From Pseudomonas ceruminis (lineage in GTDB: Bacteria; Pseudomonadota; Gammaproteobacteria; Pseudomonadales; Pseudomonadaceae), in assembly GCF_021602025.1 (NCBI RefSeq), contig NZ_BQHW01000044.1, forward strand, positions 1 through 33,329: a stretch of DNA of 33,329 nt, read 5' to 3'. How positions within the stretch are numbered: the first letter of the stretch is position 1; each line of letters starts with the position of its first letter. Made by a program: the position numbers and the translations under genes. Positions 32,411 to 33,329 of this stretch are shown here, in pieces. The notes beneath the pieces are model-generated. The model was not told where the DNA came from. It did no database searches and saw nothing but the letters and a program-made list of their open reading frames with translations.

Positions 32411-32554
32411 GATTGACACCCACATACCGCCCGTAACACTTGATCTTCCGATAATTTCATCGTTCAACGATTGACAGTCAATCTTGCTAACTCGGATTGA
32501 CAGAAATCAAGGTCGTATAGGACAGGATTGACAGTTATCGGACCTATGATTGAC
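32411..32554 (+). repeat. array of GATTGACA repeats
   Basis: GATTGACA(G) occurs at 32411, 32469, 32495, 32526 and, as GATTGAC, 32548, with one inverted GTCAATC at 32477-32483. Spacings of 58, 26, 31 and 22 bases resemble a transposase binding array at the end of a large transposon. The 437 bases from the integrase stop to the next gene hold no gene I can support; a 65-codon frame at 32528 lies over the repeats and looks spurious. Confidence 0.55.
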
Positions 32555-32830
32555 TTTCCGGTGCAGCGAAAAACCGTTAAGTTTGACAAGCACCAGGAGC
32601 AATCATGGCGTGAGACCACCTACTTAGGCTTAGCACCTGATGACACCAGCGCACAGACAAAGCTCTCTGTCATGTGCGCAGCCGCGTTAACAAATTTTGG
32701 CTTAGCTCTTACCTTCCTCAACTGATGATCTCGACACGTATTTGCACGGCCTTAATCGCACGGATACCTCGCATTGATCCGAAGGCAGCGGCCTAGTCGA
32801 TCCAACGAGTCGTAACGGTCTCGATTCGTC

Positions 32831-33202
32831 TCACGGAGCGGTTTCCTTGCGTGCTTGCTTTTCAGCTCTTTCAGCCTTCCGAGCGTCTAGGATTGCTTGC
32901 TTTTCAGCTCTTTCGGCTTCTTCGCCTTCTGCGATGATGTTTCTGTACATCTCTGCGCAGGAATTTGGATCAGATCGGCCCTTTTTAACCATTTGCTCGC
33001 ATAGATCGCGCGCTTCACGGGCAGTGTTCCGGTATTCAGGGATAGTTGATCCGTAAATCAACATGCCAATGAAAAGTGCGACGGGGATTCCAATGACCCA
33101 AGGCCATATTGCAGGTTTCCTTGGTTTCGGCACCGAAGCGCCACACTTAGGACAGGCAAAAGCAGTTGTGCTGATTTCGTAATGACACTCTCTGCATCCC
33201 AC
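32831..33202 (-). CDS. zinc-ribbon membrane protein, 123 aa
   Basis: The N-terminus has C-x2-C-x10-C-x2-C (GCRECHYEISTTAFACPKCG), a zinc ribbon, followed by a Pro/Lys linker and one membrane helix (IWPWVIGIPVALFIGMLIYG). The rest is a charged helical tail with two copies of AERAEKQA, encoded by a 21-bp direct repeat starting at 32852 and 32894. The tail should lie outside the membrane if the ribbon is cytoplasmic. Proteins of this plan are common, but their role is unknown. Confidence 0.7.
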   Translation of the reverse strand: MGCRECHYEISTTAFACPKCGASVPKPRKPAIWPWVIGIPVALFIGMLIYGSTIPEYRNTAREARDLCEQMVKKGRSDPNSCAEMYRNIIAEGEEAERAEKQAILDARKAERAEKQARKETAP

Positions 33203-33329
33203 TAAGGATGGTCTGAAGTAGCCATGTATTTCCCCGGCATACCACCTAGCGCAACTTTTAAACTCGCCAAATGATCAAAAAACAATCAATTCGACGAGTA
33301 TTTCTTACGTTTTCGCCACCCGGACCCCA

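Noticed and set aside
32528-32725. 65-codon plus-strand frame over the GATTGACA array
   Set aside because: It starts within the repeats, has no ribosome binding site and reads as random sequence.

Overview
The window looks like accessory DNA from a Pseudomonas (fluorescens/putida/syringae group). The best markers are a rulAB-type SOS mutagenesis operon with a perfect LexA box, a ginABCD recombinase operon of the kind known from pseudomonad GInt islands, SulP/Usp genes of Pseudomonas type, and CCCGGCC/GGCCGGG T-run terminators. No rRNA, tRNA, CRISPR array or replication origin was seen. Gene-level calls rest on motif recognition by eye, without any search.

Layout. (1) 196-4582: a run of small plus-strand genes, mostly unrecognised, ending in a DUF2971 gene. 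They resemble the backbone of an integrative element or plasmid. (2) 4713-9934: a DndC-like sulfurtransferase gene whose ribosome binding site lies in a long hairpin, followed by three large unknown genes; the last two overlap by ATGA. (3) 10058-11332: four small genes, the first split by an in-frame TAG, ended by a terminator. (4) 11412-12377: the 3' three quarters of rulB on the minus strand. (5) 12372-29456: a GInt-type genomic island of about 17 kb inserted in rulB. It is bounded by a 6-bp ATCGAT repeat and sits exactly in the codons for the catalytic Ser-Ile-Asp-Glu motif. (6) 29415-30198: the 5' quarter of rulB and intact rulA, with a LexA box upstream. (7) 30390-33202: a short SRAP protein, DUF2188, small unknown genes, a tyrosine recombinase cut off before its catalytic C-terminus, an array of ATTGACA repeats, and a zinc-ribbon membrane protein.

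The island. The four mobility genes ginA, ginB, ginC and ginD overlap one another in one minus-strand operon at the rulA-proximal end. The cargo is an accretion: a toxin-antitoxin pair with a nonsense-shortened antitoxin, a GAF/HisKA_2 histidine kinase, a SulP anion transporter with a frameshifted universal stress protein partner, a VOC protein, EamA and LysE exporters, remnants of Tn3 and IS66 transposases, and a CoiA-like putative nuclease gene enclosed by inverted arrays of a 19-bp repeat.

How it may work together. rulA, truncated rulB and ginABCD are co-directional, with 46 bp between the truncated rulB stop and ginA and no obvious strong terminator. DNA damage acting through LexA could therefore raise recombinase transcription. 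Precise excision at ATCGAT would rebuild a 428-codon rulB. This would make the island a reversible switch on an error-prone polymerase, which is inference but testable. Other points for follow-up are the DndC-like cassette with its RBS-occluding hairpin and no visible dndB/D/E partners, and the repeat-bounded CoiA-like unit.
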